The notes under the pieces were generated by a model. It worked only from the letters and a program-made list of their open reading frames with translations. It was not told where the DNA came from and did no database searches. Shown one piece after another: positions 9,320-18,768 of a stretch of 64,000 nucleotides of DNA; the first letter of the stretch is position 1; each line of letters opens with the position of its first letter. A program made the position numbers and the translations under genes. The DNA is from Cyanobacteria bacterium CYA (GTDB taxonomy: Bacteria > Planctomycetota > Phycisphaerae > Phycisphaerales > UBA1924), in NCBI GenBank assembly GCA_008363215.1, contig RHKP01000002.1, positions 62,001 to 126,000 of the forward strand. Reading direction: 5' to 3'.

Positions 9320-10204
9320 ATGGACGCGAAGAACACGCTGTCGGAAAGATATGCCCGGGTGAAGCAGCGCATCGCCGATGCTGCGGTGCGTGCTCGCCGA
9401 CGCCCCGAGGAAATCATCCTCGTCGCGGTCACCAAGACGGCCGAGCCCGAGCAGATCCGCACGCTGCTCGAACTTGGGCACCGTGATTTCGGGGAAAATC
9501 GCGTGCAGCGCCTTGCGCAGCGGGCGTCGATGGTGCGAGAGTGGTTCGACCGCGTCCGGGTGCTGGAGCGCACGGGCAACAGCCCGGACGGCTCTCGGGC
9601 CGGGCAGATCCTCATGTCGGGCAAGCCCGAAGGCGAAGGCACGCTGGCCGGTCCGGCCCGCTGGCACCTGATCGGGCACCTGCAGCGCAACAAGGTGCGT
9701 CGGGCGGTCGAGCACGCCCGCCTGATTCACTCGATCGACAGCCTGCGGCTGGTCGAGGATCTTCAGGTCTTCGCGGATCGGCGCGATCGCCCGATTGACG
9801 TGCTCATACAGGTCAACTGCTCGGGTGAGAGTTCGAAGTTCGGGTGCCCGGTTCCGGCAGCCCTGCCGCTGGCCGAGCAGATCGATACCATGGTCAACGT
9901 GCGAGTGCGTGGTCTGATGACCATGGCGCCATACAGCGACAATCCTGAGGACGCCAGGCCTGTGTTCAGCCGGTGCTACGACCTGTTCCAGGAAGTCCGC
10001 CGGGCGGGCATCGCCGAGGGGCGCTTCAACCTGCTGTCAATGGGCATGACGGACGATTTCGAGGTGGCGATTGAAGAGGGCGCCAACATCGTTCGTGTGG
10101 GGCGTGCGATCTTCGGGGAATCGGAGCATCCCGAGCCTGCGGACGTGGACGCTGAGTCGGACGAAGACTCGAGCGACTCCCAGGCCGAGACGGCTTCGGC
10201 CTGA
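9320..10204 (+). CDS. yggS: YggS/PLPBP-family pyridoxal phosphate homeostasis protein
   Basis: The single-domain alanine-racemase-like TIM barrel carries the PLP-binding lysine in VAVTKT, the FGENRVQ segment, WHLIGHLQRNK and the phosphate-binding LSMGMTDDFEVAIEEGAN. Members control free PLP and affect amino-acid pools rather than acting as racemases. At 294 residues it is longer than typical (about 230). The excess is an insertion around residues 80-105, before WHLIGH, plus an acidic Ser/Glu/Asp-rich tail of about 30 residues. It is divergent from the peroxiredoxin gene. Confidence 0.93.
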   Translation: MDAKNTLSERYARVKQRIADAAVRARRRPEEIILVAVTKTAEPEQIRTLLELGHRDFGENRVQRLAQRASMVREWFDRVRVLERTGNSPDGSRAGQILMSGKPEGEGTLAGPARWHLIGHLQRNKVRRAVEHARLIHSIDSLRLVEDLQVFADRRDRPIDVLIQVNCSGESSKFGCPVPAALPLAEQIDTMVNVRVRGLMTMAPYSDNPEDARPVFSRCYDLFQEVRRAGIAEGRFNLLSMGMTDDFEVAIEEGANIVRVGRAIFGESEHPEPADVDAESDEDSSDSQAETASA

Positions 10205-10234
10205 GAACCGAGACTTGACTTCCACCAGCGCCGA

Positions 10235-11002
10235 TCAGGCCGACGCGAGCGGGCCCCCGCGAGCGCGAGTGCGCTCCATGTAGCGTTGCAGGTTTCTTCC
10301 CGGGCAGGCGGTGGGCGCCAGTTCCTGGTGCGTGAATACCCGGTTGAGGGGTATGCGGTATTGGTGCATCTGCGCTGAGACGAATCGATCGAGCGAAGCC
10401 AGCGCCTGCGGCGTGGGCTGCTGCTCTTCGAAGTTCCCCAGCACCAGAATTCCCAGGTTGTGGGGATTCTGGTCCTTGACGTGGGCACCTTGGAGGGAGA
10501 TGGGGCGACCCTCCCAGACGCGGCCGTCGGGATCGACGATGTAGTGGTACCCAATGTCCGCCCAGCCATTGCCACGATGTCCGCGGCGGATGATCTCGAT
10601 CTGGGCGGCGCAGGCATCGGGCCCGCGGAGCACCTGGGGGGGCATGCCGTCGTGATGCACGGTGATCTTGTCGATGCCGCGCATGGGATCGGCCAGCGAG
10701 GGGTCAGGCCCGTACCTGGCCCAGCGAGTGCGCGGGATGACGCCTGTGGGAAGCCCTGACGGACCGGCCGGTCCGCGAGCGATCGGGCGGGTGCCTGCAT
10801 GCCCAGCAGCGGGGGCGGGGTTCTCGGGGATCGGAGTTCCGACCAGGCCGGGGCCTCGCGCGCGGCGCGGGGCCGAGTTGCAGGCGCTCAGCACCCCGTA
10901 GACCGAAGCCAGAGCGCCCAGGGCAAGAGACCGAACCAGCATGTCGCGTCGATTGAAGTCTTGCACAGTCCAGATCCTATCGGCAGTTGGCGCCGGTTTC
11001 AT
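10235..11002 (-). CDS. Tat-exported lipoprotein N-acetylmuramoyl-L-alanine amidase (PGRP/amidase_2)
   Basis: The N-terminus has a twin-arginine motif (NRRDMLVRS), a hydrophobic stretch and a lipobox ending in LSAC, so the mature protein should be a lipid-anchored envelope protein. A Pro/Gly-rich linker leads to an amidase_2/PGRP domain with zinc ligands visible as ITVHHDG, GYHYIVDPDGRVWEGRP, NPHNLGILVLGNF and HQELAPTACPGRN. It should cleave the amide between muramic acid and the stem peptide. It is convergent with yggS, stops separated by 30 bases. Confidence is high for the family and moderate for Tat export. Confidence 0.92.
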   Translation of the reverse strand: MKPAPTADRIWTVQDFNRRDMLVRSLALGALASVYGVLSACNSAPRRARGPGLVGTPIPENPAPAAGHAGTRPIARGPAGPSGLPTGVIPRTRWARYGPDPSLADPMRGIDKITVHHDGMPPQVLRGPDACAAQIEIIRRGHRGNGWADIGYHYIVDPDGRVWEGRPISLQGAHVKDQNPHNLGILVLGNFEEQQPTPQALASLDRFVSAQMHQYRIPLNRVFTHQELAPTACPGRNLQRYMERTRARGGPLASA

Positions 11003-11146
11003 GCACCGGTACTGGCTTGACCGTGGGTTGGGCTCCTATCTTGACCGCGTTCCCGGCATTCCGGCGGTCGGCTTGGATCCACAGGATCTCGTCCGGGCCC
11101 GAGAATCCGAGGTGGGTGAGAGTCGATGTGCTGCGGAGACGGGGGA

Positions 11147-12043
11147 ATGACCATGTGGAGACGTGCGACGGCAGGAGCGGTACTTGGTGTGATCGCCGGA
11201 GCGGCGCCGGCACAGGATGCGAGTGACGCAGCGGCGCGTGCCCAGGCGGCACGGGATCGCATCGCATCTCTGGAAGCCGAGTTGGCGGCGGCGAAGGCGG
11301 ACCTTGCGGCGGCTGAGTCGGAGGCGAGCGCTGCAGGCGGCGTTCCGGCCGATCCGGGCGCTCAGCCGGCCTACACGCCCAGTTGGCTGGAGGGCTGGGA
11401 GGGCTCAGTCGAAGTCGGGCTGGCGGGCAGTGACGGCAATACCGAGCAAGTGAGTTTCCGCATGGGCGTCAACGCTGCTCGCAAGACCGAGCGCATCGAA
11501 ACAAAGTTCGGGGCTAACTACCTCTACGTCAAGTCAGATGGCGATGAAACCGCCAACCGCTTCGACCTCTCGCTGCGAAACGACTGGCTGCTGAAGGACT
11601 CACGCTGGCGATTGTTCGCCGAAGGCCGGTACGAGAACGACCAGTTTCAGAATTGGGATCATCGGATCTCCGGCTTCCTGGGTGTGGGCTACGAGTTCAT
11701 CAAGCGTGAGAAGACCACGCTGGTCGGACGTGCGGGTATCGGCGGCTCGCAGGAGATCGGCGGGGATGATGAGGGCTTCCACCCGGAGGCGTTGCTCGGG
11801 CTCGACTTTGGGCACAAGATCAATGAGCGGCAGAAACTGGTCGCTTCCACCGATTTCTATCCGAGTCTGGACGACATGGGTGAGTTTCGCTGGGTGAACA
11901 AGGCGGCGTGGGAGGTCACGGTTGACCCCGAGACAAACATGTTCCTCCGCGTGGGGGCCGAGCATCGGCACGACAGCGACCCCGGCGAGGGGTTCAAGCA
12001 GAACGATCTGAACTACTTCCTCACGCTGGGCTGGTCGTTCTGA
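11147..12043 (+). CDS. DUF481 outer-membrane beta-barrel protein
   Basis: A signal peptide (about 20 residues ending APAQ) is followed by a short Ala/Glu-rich coiled coil (RIASLEAELAAAKADLAAAESEA) and then a DUF481 barrel. SVEVGLAGSDGNTEQVSF, KFGANYLYVKSDGDETANRF, RWRLFAEGRYENDQFQNWDHR and the final LGWSF are typical of this salt-induced outer-membrane family. Its biochemical role is unknown. The start at 11147 has GGAG eight bases upstream; the ATG at 11153, preceded by GGGGGA, is equally possible. Confidence 0.85.
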   Translation: MTMWRRATAGAVLGVIAGAAPAQDASDAAARAQAARDRIASLEAELAAAKADLAAAESEASAAGGVPADPGAQPAYTPSWLEGWEGSVEVGLAGSDGNTEQVSFRMGVNAARKTERIETKFGANYLYVKSDGDETANRFDLSLRNDWLLKDSRWRLFAEGRYENDQFQNWDHRISGFLGVGYEFIKREKTTLVGRAGIGGSQEIGGDDEGFHPEALLGLDFGHKINERQKLVASTDFYPSLDDMGEFRWVNKAAWEVTVDPETNMFLRVGAEHRHDSDPGEGFKQNDLNYFLTLGWSF

Positions 12044-12076
12044 GCGCGTCCGAAAACCCGAGCGTTCGGGCAGCAA

Positions 12077-12090
12077 CCTGCCCGGGCAGG
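12077..12090. repeat. Perfect 14-bp palindrome after the DUF481 gene
   Basis: CCTGCCCGGGCAGG is a perfect self-complementary 14-mer about 35 bases after the DUF481 stop. No T-run follows, so it is not a canonical intrinsic terminator. It could be a protein-binding site or a weak transcript-end structure. Confidence 0.3.
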
Positions 12091-12162
12091 GGAAGGAGGC
12101 CCGGGGCGGCGCGATCTGTGCGCCCTGTGACGGGCTTCGGGCCGGCGTGCGGGGAGTCCGTA

Positions 12163-12190
12163 TTGACACCGGACGTGAATTGACCACAAT
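12163..12190 (+). promoter_or_regulatory. Sigma70-type promoter for the dockerin protein
   Basis: A perfect TTGACA (12163-12168) is spaced 16 bases from CACAAT (12185-12190). A strong GGAGGAGG ribosome-binding site at 12211-12218 and a GTG start at 12224 follow at sensible distances, which supports the call. Confidence 0.55.
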
Positions 12191-12223
12191 GATCGGCGAT
12201 TGCCGGAGGCGGAGGAGGTTTTG

Positions 12224-14704
12224 GTGCGCGCACGCCTGTTCCTGGTCCCCTTGCTGCTATGGGCAGTGGTCTCCCCGTCGATGGCGGCCGTCCGGGCCGA
12301 GACGGATGGGGCGCGGATCGCCCTGGCGTCTCAGGTCAGTCCTGGCGAGCGGCTCCAGGCAGGCGACTTTTCGGTGCTGCTATGGATACACCCGGATGTG
12401 CCGACCTCTGATGCGCGCGGGATTTTCGAGATTCCAGGTGTGCTCTCTCTATGCACCAGTCCGACGGGGACGGTGATCGGCAGCGTCGAGGTGGAGGACG
12501 ATCAGGGGCAGGCGATTTCGCTGGTGGCCGACTCTGGACACCCGCTGCTGGGCGGGGAATGGCAACTGCTGGCATTGAGTTTCCGTCAGTCGGGGTTTGT
12601 GGACATTTTTCACATGGACTCGACGGGTCTTCACGGGGGCATCGCCACTGCCGGCGAGTTGGTTGTGCCGCTGGAGCAGGGCGCATCGGGTCCGTGCCTC
12701 GGGGCCGACTCGCAGGGGCGTCCGGCGTTGATCGGCGCGTATGGGCTGCTGGTGTTCCGCTCGCATTCCGTGAAGGCGGCTGACATAAGCAACATCCGCT
12801 CCACGCGCCGGTACTTTGCGCCCTACGACCTGGCGGGGGCCGGCTCGATGAACGGCACTGCCGGCGCCGAGTGGATGCTCAACCACGCCGCCACGACCCT
12901 GCCGATCGACGTGGACGCGGGGGGCGTCACCCAGCAGCGAGCGGCGGTGATGGGTGAACCGGCCGGTGCGTACAACATTCATGTCTACGACAAGCATGAC
13001 CAGGTGGCCGAGGAGTTCGAGCGGTTCAATCTCGTGCGCCAGACGACTGACGTGCAGGGCTTTCGATACGTCAGCACGCGTGAACCTCCGCTGGACGGAT
13101 TCTTCCTGGTTGATCCAGGGCCTTTTGCGATGGTCTATCCCAGCGTGCCGGGTGAATCAGCGCTTGCGGTGCAACTGGTGCACGGGCCGCGGCGCCCGAT
13201 ACGCGTGTTCATCAGTTCCAACAGCCGTGCGGTTTTCCGTGACGACGGCTCGGGGCAGTCGCCGGGGAACTACGCCCACGGGTTCCTGGATCTGAAGCGA
13301 TCAGAGGTTTCGGGGGTGCTGTTCCGTCCGGTGGTGCGAGGCTCGGGGGGACCGTGGTTCGGGCTTGACTGCGTTGATCCGCCCAGAGCCGACCTGACTG
13401 AACTGATCGACACCGCTTCGGGCACCTACGCCAGTTTTTCACGTTTCTGGTCGGGTTCGGCGCGGGTGACTTCCGAAGGTCCGGGCGGCGGTTTGTTCCT
13501 TCGGCGGTGGGGATTGTACGAGATGCGATGCGGCCCGGAAGAGGGAAGTCTGGTGACTCCCGACGCGCCGCTGGTGGTCGAGGCGCACATCATGGCGTTC
13601 CCGGGGGCCTCGCCGGTGCAGTGGCGTCCACGGCGCGGCATGTGGCAGAGCGAGGTCGGGGTTGACGAAGCGCCGCCACAGCAGATGACGCTGGACACGA
13701 CGCGCCACGTGCGCATCTTCTCAGGTGACGATCGGGTGATCAATCACACCGCGATGGTGCTCAAGGGCAACTTTGACGGGCTGATTGTGCCTGGTGATGC
13801 GATGTTCATCGCCGCCGGACCGAGCGCCGGGCAGATCAACATCATCGAGTCGGTGACGCAGGGGTTCACGCAGGCGACGATCACGTTCGACATGCCGCTG
13901 ATGCGCTGGCCCGAGGCGGGTGTGGAGTTGCGCTTCGGCCCGTGGCGATTTGAAACAGTGCGATACGAGTTTCCGCCGGTTCCGCAGGGCGATGCCCGCA
14001 CGTGGCGGGGGTTGTACGTGCAGGCGATCAACGAGGGGTCCGGCTTTCCCCTGTTTGCCTACAGCGCCTACCGCCCGGACGTGCCGGGGCTTCAGATCGG
14101 TGTGGCGGGCTGGGGTGGCAACGGGTATCTCCGCCAGTTGCTCCAGACCGAACCGGACGCGCTGCTCGGCTGGATGCAGCAGGCCGACGCCGACCTGTGG
14201 ATTCAGGTTCCCGCCCAGCAGAATGCGTTGCCCGAGAACATGAGCGACTTTACGGAGGCGATTCGTCAGGCCGCGCCGGACTGTGAGATCATCTGGGCGG
14301 CTGAGGCTGCGCACCCGAGCGGGGTGCAGAGAGGCTGGCCGGAGTACATCGTGGATCACGCGGCCGAGGAAGGGGTCATCGGCATCGTGGCGCTGAATCA
14401 TCCGGAGGTGGGGACCGAACTGGAGCAATTGGCCGACGGGCAGCGTTCCAATCTGCCGCACATCAGTCGCCGGGGGAATCTCAAACTGGCCGAGTTGTGG
14501 TGTGAGTTGCTGGACGAGGCGGCGGTGGACCCGTGCCCGGCCGACTTTGCCCCCGACTGGGGGCAGTATGACTTTTTCGACGTACAGGTGTATCTGTCGA
14601 CCTTCGTGACAGGTGATCCATCGGCCGATCTGACGGGCGACGGGATCATCGACTTTTTCGATGTGCAACGGTTTCTGTCGTTGTTCACTGCCGGATGCCC
14701 GTAG
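12224..14704 (+). CDS. Large secreted protein with LamG-like domain and C-terminal dockerin-like FFD repeats
   Basis: A signal peptide (ARLFLVPLLLWAVVSPSMA) is followed by a LamG/concanavalin-like region (about 25-215; FSVLLWIHPD, GGEWQLLALSFRQSG) and a long unassigned middle. The region after about residue 590 loosely recalls SGNH hydrolases (GLQIGVAGWGGNGYL, and a block-V-like HISRRGNLKLAE), which is uncertain. The last 55 residues are two dockerin-type calcium repeats (GQYDFFDVQVYLSTF; DLTGDGIIDFFDVQRFLSLF) ending in a terminal Cys-Pro, as in the GC-type dockerins of Phycisphaerales. It is probably exported and attached to the envelope or a partner. The GTG at 12224 is chosen for its GGAGGAGG site; a TTG at 12200 lacks support. 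It overlaps the convergent pyruvate kinase gene by 20 bases. Confidence 0.75.
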   Translation: MRARLFLVPLLLWAVVSPSMAAVRAETDGARIALASQVSPGERLQAGDFSVLLWIHPDVPTSDARGIFEIPGVLSLCTSPTGTVIGSVEVEDDQGQAISLVADSGHPLLGGEWQLLALSFRQSGFVDIFHMDSTGLHGGIATAGELVVPLEQGASGPCLGADSQGRPALIGAYGLLVFRSHSVKAADISNIRSTRRYFAPYDLAGAGSMNGTAGAEWMLNHAATTLPIDVDAGGVTQQRAAVMGEPAGAYNIHVYDKHDQVAEEFERFNLVRQTTDVQGFRYVSTREPPLDGFFLVDPGPFAMVYPSVPGESALAVQLVHGPRRPIRVFISSNSRAVFRDDGSGQSPGNYAHGFLDLKRSEVSGVLFRPVVRGSGGPWFGLDCVDPPRADLTELIDTASGTYASFSRFWSGSARVTSEGPGGGLFLRRWGLYEMRCGPEEGSLVTPDAPLVVEAHIMAFPGASPVQWRPRRGMWQSEVGVDEAPPQQMTLDTTRHVRIFSGDDRVINHTAMVLKGNFDGLIVPGDAMFIAAGPSAGQINIIESVTQGFTQATITFDMPLMRWPEAGVELRFGPWRFETVRYEFPPVPQGDARTWRGLYVQAINEGSGFPLFAYSAYRPDVPGLQIGVAGWGGNGYLRQLLQTEPDALLGWMQQADADLWIQVPAQQNALPENMSDFTEAIRQAAPDCEIIWAAEAAHPSGVQRGWPEYIVDHAAEEGVIGIVALNHPEVGTELEQLADGQRSNLPHISRRGNLKLAELWCELLDEAAVDPCPADFAPDWGQYDFFDVQVYLSTFVTGDPSADLTGDGIIDFFDVQRFLSLFTAGCP

Positions 14705-16313
14705 CCGCGGGCTGGTCATCCTCGGAGCGGAAACCGCTGGCGCGGTCGCCGACGCGGAGGATGGCGAGCAGATCCTGAGCGCGCGTGGTGCCCAGCGGCT
14801 TGCCGGCGATGAGGATTGCCATGTCGGCGTCTCCTGCCAGACCCATCTCGCGGAGTTTCTGCTCGGCCATGTCGGTCCAGTCGGCCAGGGTGCCGGAGGG
14901 TGGGGGCTCGCTGACGATGGGATAGACGTTGGCGAGCAGAGCCATGCGCCGCGCGCTGGTCACGCTGCTGGTGTAGGCGAGGATGGGAATACGGAAGTCG
15001 TTGCGGCTGAGGTAGCGAGCCATGCCTCCGGCCTGCGACCAGGTGATCACGACGCGGGCGCCGGTCTCTCGCGCGATGTGCCACGCCCCGTTGGCCAGGG
15101 CGGCCGAGCGATAGGGCAGTTCTTCCAGGTGCGGGCGCAGGCTGGTTTCATAAGGAACTTCGGCCAGCCCGATTTCGGTCACTTCGATGATGCGGCGCAT
15201 CGTCTCGACCACCAGTGCGGGGTGCTTGCCGACGGCGGTTTCGCCGGACAACATCACGGCGTCGGCGCCCTGGAGCACTGCACCGGCCACGTCTGAGGCC
15301 TCGGCACGCGTCGGCGAGGCGCTTTCGATCATGCTCTCAAGCATCTGTGTGGCGACGACAACCGGCTTTCCATGCTCGATGCACTTGGTGATGATGAGGC
15401 GCTGGGCCGTTGGCACGAACGCCACGTCCATTTCGACACCCAGGTCACCGCGAGCGACCATGACGGCGTCGGCTTCGCGAACGATGGCATCGATGTTGTG
15501 GACGGCCTGGGGCTTTTCGATCTTGGCCATGACGGGCGGCGGGGCCGACAGGTCGCCGGAGACCTTGCCCGCTGCGACCAGATCGTGCAGGCGGGATTTG
15601 AGATCGGCGATTTCCTCGGCAGTGCGTACGAACGAGAGCGCCAGGAAGTCGACGCCGTGGCGCAGCGCCCACTCGACGCAACGCCAGTCCTTGTCGGTGA
15701 TGGCGGGGACGCGCACGTCGGACTCGGGCAGGTTGATGCCCTTTCCCGACGTGATGCGCCCGCCGAATGTCACGCGACAGCGCAGTTCGCGTCCGGGGGT
15801 GCGGTCGACGGCCAACATGCGAACGGCCCCGTCGTTGATGAGCACGCGTTGCCCGGGGACCACGTCGGTGAAGATCGGGTCAAAGGAGGAGCCGAAGACG
15901 GGGATGTGCTCGCGTGAATCGAGATAAGCCTCTTCGACACCCCGGCGGAAGAGCACGTCGGAGCCTGTGGGGACGACGATCCCGCCTTCGGGAGTGGCGT
16001 CTGGCACACGGGTGATGCGCAATTTGGGGCCTTGCAGGTCTCCGATGACGGCCACAGGGCGTCCGATTGCCAGCGAGGCGGATCGGACGTGGGCGAGGCG
16101 GTGGGCGTGTTCGTCGAGGTCGCCGTGAGAGAAGTTGAGGCGGAAGACGGAGACGCCGGCCTCGATGAGGCGGAGGAGAGTCGCGTGCGTTTCGCAGGCG
16201 GGCCCGATGGTGGCGACGATCTTGGTGGAAGCGGGGCGATGCGGCTGGATGGATCTTCGGTGGTCGTTCAAGGGGTGCTCCGATAGCCGCTCACCGGGGA
16301 GAGTGCTCGTCAT
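14685..16313 (-). CDS. pyk: Pyruvate kinase
   Basis: This catalyses phosphoenolpyruvate + ADP to pyruvate + ATP. Signatures in order: STKIVATIGPA near residue 30, substrate-binding RLNFSHG, a beta-barrel B domain, the catalytic VMAKIEKPQA lysine, ARGDLGVEM (metal site) and the C-terminal regulatory domain with ALANGAWHIAR and VITWSQAGGMARYLS. At 542 residues it is longer than the usual 470-480, with about 25 extra N-terminal and 25 extra C-terminal residues. Its first codons overlap the stop of the upstream solute-binding gene by 23 bases, and its last 20 bases overlap the convergent dockerin gene. Confidence 0.97.
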   Translation of the reverse strand: MTSTLPGERLSEHPLNDHRRSIQPHRPASTKIVATIGPACETHATLLRLIEAGVSVFRLNFSHGDLDEHAHRLAHVRSASLAIGRPVAVIGDLQGPKLRITRVPDATPEGGIVVPTGSDVLFRRGVEEAYLDSREHIPVFGSSFDPIFTDVVPGQRVLINDGAVRMLAVDRTPGRELRCRVTFGGRITSGKGINLPESDVRVPAITDKDWRCVEWALRHGVDFLALSFVRTAEEIADLKSRLHDLVAAGKVSGDLSAPPPVMAKIEKPQAVHNIDAIVREADAVMVARGDLGVEMDVAFVPTAQRLIITKCIEHGKPVVVATQMLESMIESASPTRAEASDVAGAVLQGADAVMLSGETAVGKHPALVVETMRRIIEVTEIGLAEVPYETSLRPHLEELPYRSAALANGAWHIARETGARVVITWSQAGGMARYLSRNDFRIPILAYTSSVTSARRMALLANVYPIVSEPPPSGTLADWTDMAEQKLREMGLAGDADMAILIAGKPLGTTRAQDLLAILRVGDRASGFRSEDDQPAATGIRQ

Positions 16314-17991
16314 GCAGATCGACGATCCGGTCGAACTGCTCGCGAAAAAACCGGACGTAGTCGATCTCGGCGCGCTTGGCGGCGGTCAGGTCGCTCCAGG
16401 TGCTGCGATAGGCCCGATAGTTCTTTTCGTCGAAGGGTATGAGTGAGCCGTCGGGCAGAGCCTGCTCCGGAAAGGCGTAGAAGAGGCGTTCGATCTCGGA
16501 TAGAACCTCGGGTGGAAAGTCAGGCCGGCGTCGGGCGAGGTTGAGGGCGCGCCAAGCGTCCTTGAGTTCATCGCCGGCGTCGATGGCGAAGGCGCCCATC
16601 ATCATCTGTACGCCGGTGCGCCAGCCGGGGTTGGAGGTCCTGGAGGCCAGTTGGAAGGGATCGACTGAGTCGACCATGTAGGGCAGATATTGCTCGTACA
16701 TGGCGCGGCGGACGGGCATGCGGCGCAGTTCGTACTGGCGCGGGCCCATGGGAAGGCCGTCGGGACCGACGGGGTTGTCGCGGCCGTGGGCCGTGGTGGC
16801 GCGGAACTGCCAGATCGCCTGTCCTTCTTCGGTGAGAACGAACTCAATGAATCGTCGTGCCAGGTCCGGATTGGCCGCGCCGTTGAGGATCGAGGCCGGA
16901 TCGGCATCGACGTACACGGCGCCGGTCGGCTCGGCGTAGCCCACGCGGTCGCCGCCGACGGCCTGAGCCTGCCCGCGTCCGTAGAAGTCAATGGCAAGAC
17001 CGGCAACCGCTTCGCCCTGGCTGACGTCGGTGGGGGGCTTGGTCGAGGCGTTGGAGAACGAGCGGGCGTTGGCGCACATTTCACGGAGGATGCGCCAACC
17101 CTTTTCCCACCCGTAGTACCCGAGGATGGAGTCGAACGTCGTGGTGATCGAGCCGGACTGTCGCGGGTCGGCCAGAGCGATCTGACCGAAGTACCCGAAC
17201 TGGGTGAGGTCTTCAAATGAATCGGGTACGCCGACGCCGAGGTGATCGCAGAGCAGGCGGTTGTAGACGATGCCGAAACTGGAGAGGGCGGTGCCGATCC
17301 AGTATTGCTTGGGGTCGTACAGGGTTTGCGTGCCGATGGCGTTGTCGCCGAACCACTCGTCGAGTTGCGACTGCTCAAAGCCGGCGGGGACGGAGAGGCT
17401 CACGGTGAGTTCGAGTTGCGGGGTCGTCGAGCCCTGGGGGCGGGTGATTCTCACTCCTGCCGGGAGCGGGCGCCCCAGCAGGCTCTCGATCAGGGCATTG
17501 TCGACGGCGGGCGCCGCATCGATGGCGGCGCGGTCGAGTTGATCGAGGCGGAGCGTACGGGTCATGGGCGAGGGCTGGAACAGATCCTGCCCGACCACCA
17601 GCCCGCGTGAGAGTTGGGCATGGTCGTAACTTCCGCCGCCGAACATGAGGTCGTACGCGGCGGCCCCGCGTTCGAGTCGGACGGCGCCGTCTTCGATGTG
17701 AAAGCGTCCGTTCCTGACCTCGGCGCGGAACTGAGCGTCGAGTTGGGTGCGGATCTCGGTGGTTCCGCCGGGCGTGCGCATGTCGACGCGGACACGCTCG
17801 GCGTACTCGCGTTCGTGCCAGCGTTCAAAGGCTTCGGTGAACTCCTGCCGGATCTGGGGAATGTGGGGGGTGACGATCAGGAGTGTTCGGGCGCCCGGCG
17901 GGGGCTCGGGAGGCCGGCGGATCACGCTCATGATGAACGGCACGCCGAGGATGACCGTCAGGAGCCCGAAGATGGACAATCGCGTCGCCAT
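16291..17991 (-). CDS. Extracellular solute-binding protein (ABC-type, iron/thiamine-like)
   Basis: The 566-residue protein begins with a signal-anchor-like stretch (IFGLLTVILGVPFIMSVI) and continues as a type 2 periplasmic binding fold: TLLIVTPHIPQIRQEFTEAF, AAYDLMFGGGSYDHAQL, LSSFGIVYNRLL, DPRQSGSITTTFDSILGY, GYAEPTGAVYVDADPASIL and NPDLARRFIEFVLTEEGQ. These match proteins that capture iron or thiamine-type ligands for ABC importers, though it is long for the group. No permease or ATPase gene is adjacent, so the transporter must be encoded elsewhere. Frame extends far upstream, but homology and the signal start at 17991. It is probably transcribed with pyk, which it overlaps by 23 bases. 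Confidence 0.82.
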   Translation of the reverse strand: MATRLSIFGLLTVILGVPFIMSVIRRPPEPPPGARTLLIVTPHIPQIRQEFTEAFERWHEREYAERVRVDMRTPGGTTEIRTQLDAQFRAEVRNGRFHIEDGAVRLERGAAAYDLMFGGGSYDHAQLSRGLVVGQDLFQPSPMTRTLRLDQLDRAAIDAAPAVDNALIESLLGRPLPAGVRITRPQGSTTPQLELTVSLSVPAGFEQSQLDEWFGDNAIGTQTLYDPKQYWIGTALSSFGIVYNRLLCDHLGVGVPDSFEDLTQFGYFGQIALADPRQSGSITTTFDSILGYYGWEKGWRILREMCANARSFSNASTKPPTDVSQGEAVAGLAIDFYGRGQAQAVGGDRVGYAEPTGAVYVDADPASILNGAANPDLARRFIEFVLTEEGQAIWQFRATTAHGRDNPVGPDGLPMGPRQYELRRMPVRRAMYEQYLPYMVDSVDPFQLASRTSNPGWRTGVQMMMGAFAIDAGDELKDAWRALNLARRRPDFPPEVLSEIERLFYAFPEQALPDGSLIPFDEKNYRAYRSTWSDLTAAKRAEIDYVRFFREQFDRIVDLHDEHSPR

Positions 17992-18066
17992 GATGGGAGA
18001 GTGTATCTTTTCCGGTGCGTGGGTCGCATCGGGCGGTTGGGGGTTCGCGTTTGAAGGGAGCAGGCG

Positions 18067-18768
18067 GTGCAAGAGCAGCCTATGGCCATCATCACCGGGG
18101 CCGGTTCGGGCATCGGGCGATGCTGCGCCGTGCAACTGGCCGAGCGAGGCTGGGGTGTGGCACTGGTGGGCCGCACGCGTGCGACGCTGAGCCAAACCGG
18201 CGAACGGCTGGGGCAGGCTGCCTGGCGCATCATCGAGGCCGACGTGGGCGAGCCGGCCGCGGCAGCGCAGATCGTGGTGGAAGCGATGGAAGCGTTCGGG
18301 CGGATCGACGCGCTGGTCAACAACGCCGGGTACGCCCCGTTCATGGCGTTTCACCAGTTCACCGACGCCGAACTCGACCGCACGTTCCAAGTCAACGCCC
18401 TCGGGCCGATCCGGTTGATGAACCGGGCCTGGCCGCACCTTTGCAAGGCGGGCGGTCGCATCGTCAACGTGAGCAGTTATTCTTCGCTCGACCCGTTCTC
18501 GGGCCTGGGGGTCTACGGGGCCGCGAAGTCTGCGCTCAATGTTCTTGGAAGGGCATCGGCTCGTGAAGGGCGCGAGTTCGGCGTGCGGGTGTTCACAGTG
18601 GCCCCCGGGGCCGTCGAAACGGGCATGTTGCGGGAGATCTGGAGCGAGGACCAACTCCCGGCGGGCAAGACGCTTCGTCCGGAAGAGGTGGCGTCGGTCA
18701 TCGTCGCGTGCGTAGTGGGGCAGCGTGACCACGAGACGGGCGGGATCATCACCGTGCCGAGTCCGTGA
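18067..18768 (+). CDS. Short-chain dehydrogenase/reductase
   Basis: This 233-residue classical SDR has the NAD(P)-binding TGAGSGIG near the N-terminus, DALVNNAGYAPF, catalytic serine in VNVSSYSS and the YGAAK catalytic Tyr-Lys pair. The arginine after the second strand (VGRTRA) suggests NADP preference. The substrate cannot be inferred. The GTG at 18067 is chosen with GGGAG upstream; an ATG at 18082 is possible. It overlaps the next, convergent gene by 20 bases. Confidence 0.92.
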   Translation: MQEQPMAIITGAGSGIGRCCAVQLAERGWGVALVGRTRATLSQTGERLGQAAWRIIEADVGEPAAAAQIVVEAMEAFGRIDALVNNAGYAPFMAFHQFTDAELDRTFQVNALGPIRLMNRAWPHLCKAGGRIVNVSSYSSLDPFSGLGVYGAAKSALNVLGRASAREGREFGVRVFTVAPGAVETGMLREIWSEDQLPAGKTLRPEEVASVIVACVVGQRDHETGGIITVPSP

